Below, one piece after another: positions 4,782 through 5,263 of a DNA stretch of 5,263 nt. The stretch comes from Oscillospiraceae bacterium (GTDB taxonomy: Bacteria > Bacillota > Clostridia > Oscillospirales > Acutalibacteraceae). The notes beneath the pieces were generated by a model. That model worked only from the letters and a program-made list of their open reading frames with translations. It did not search any database and was not told the DNA's origin. The DNA lies in the NCBI GenBank assembly GCA_031273775.1, contig JAISRF010000048.1, forward strand, positions 1 to 5,263, in the 5' to 3' direction. Within the stretch, counting starts at the first letter, position 1. Every line of letters begins with the position of its first letter. The position numbers and the translations under genes are program-made.

Positions 4782-5263
4782 ATGACAGAAGTTATCGGAG
4801 TACGTTTTAAGAGCAGCGGGAAAGTTTATTTTTTCGACCCCGCCGGGCAACCCTACGCCAAGGGCGAACGGGTTATCGTGGAAACCGCCCGCGGCGTGGA
4901 ATGCGGAGAGGTGATGAACCCGAATTATTCGGTAGAGGACGGTAGAATTGTCAAACCGCTCCGCAAATTAATTCGCAAGGCTACAGCCGAGGATATTCAA
5001 AAGGCTACGGAAAACCGACACAGAGAAGCCGAGGCAATTGCCATTTGCGAAAAGAAAATTCTGGAACACAAGCTTGATATGAAGCTTGTGGAAGCTGAAT
5101 ATTCCTTTGACGGCAGCAAGCTGACGTTTTATTTCACCTCTGACGGGCGGGTGGATTTTCGCTCTTTGGTTAAGGATTTGGCGTCCGCGTTCCATATCAG
5201 AATTGAGCTTCGCCAGATTGGCGTCCGTGATGAGGCTAAAATGCTGGGCGGACTGGGAATTTG
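4782..5263 (+). CDS. ricT: RicT / YaaT, PSP1 domain protein, 3'-truncated by window edge
   Basis: RicT (YaaT) carries the PSP1 C-terminal domain. In B. subtilis it joins RicA and RicF in an Fe-S-containing complex that works with RNase Y in mRNA processing and affects sporulation, competence and biofilm formation. That role in this organism is inference. The frame is open from ATG 4782 to the window end: 160 residues of a usual 270 or so. The N-terminus MTEVIGVRFKSSGKVYFFDP and the RGVECGEV segment are typical, as is the later stretch TFYFTSDGRVDFRSLVKDLASAFHIRIELRQIGVRDEAKMLGGLGI. The last two bases are TG, which fits the Cys codon expected next in the family's GGxGxCGR motif; that Cys and the others further on are Fe-S ligands. 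It follows holB, as in the Bacillus gene order. Confidence 0.94.
   Translation, partial: MTEVIGVRFKSSGKVYFFDPAGQPYAKGERVIVETARGVECGEVMNPNYSVEDGRIVKPLRKLIRKATAEDIQKATENRHREAEAIAICEKKILEHKLDMKLVEAEYSFDGSKLTFYFTSDGRVDFRSLVKDLASAFHIRIELRQIGVRDEAKMLGGLGI

Overview
The window carries six protein-coding genes, all on the + strand and tightly packed: the 3' part of a pyruvate kinase gene, a tatD-type hydrolase, an Orn/Lys/Arg-decarboxylase-family PLP enzyme (YaaO-like), the cyclic-di-AMP receptor darA (yaaQ/pstA), holB (DNA polymerase III delta' subunit) and the 5' part of ricT (yaaT, PSP1 domain). The set yaaO / yaaQ / holB / yaaT is a known Firmicutes neighbourhood, so the source is very likely a Firmicute. 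The moderately GC-rich codon use, the LTGGAWLH variant of the decarboxylase lysine motif and a GTAGG...CCTAC hairpin element upstream of darA suggest a Clostridia member, perhaps Oscillospiraceae-like. That finer placement is inference.

Layout: 1-1087 pyruvate kinase (5' end outside the window). 1083-1110 is a heptamer array. 1114-1929 is tatD, which has no ATG start. Its 3' end lies in a second, degenerate heptamer array (about 1904-1931), which also supplies the -35 box of a near-consensus promoter (1926-1953). A third array (1964-1984) sits in the leader of the decarboxylase gene (1996-3303). A gap of about 120 bp (3304-3426) holds a 77-bp inverted-repeat element where the Bacillus order has tmk. 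darA is at 3427-3759 and holB at 3792-4682. The 99-bp gap 4683-4781 holds a GCATGAT heptamer array, a 6-bp GC hairpin and an AACTATT duplication. ricT runs from 4782 off the right edge.

Functionally this is housekeeping DNA: glycolysis (Pyk), DNA turnover or repair (TatD), amino-acid decarboxylation (substrate unknown), c-di-AMP sensing (DarA), clamp loading in replication (HolB) and an RNA-processing or developmental regulator (RicT). No defence system, CRISPR array, prophage, rRNA or tRNA was seen, and no stretch over 300 bp lacks a gene.

The unusual layer is between the genes. Short tandem repeats of different sequence but the same 7-bp period sit at several junctions, and three of them contain the stop codon of the gene before them. 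That is the best candidate here for something under-described.
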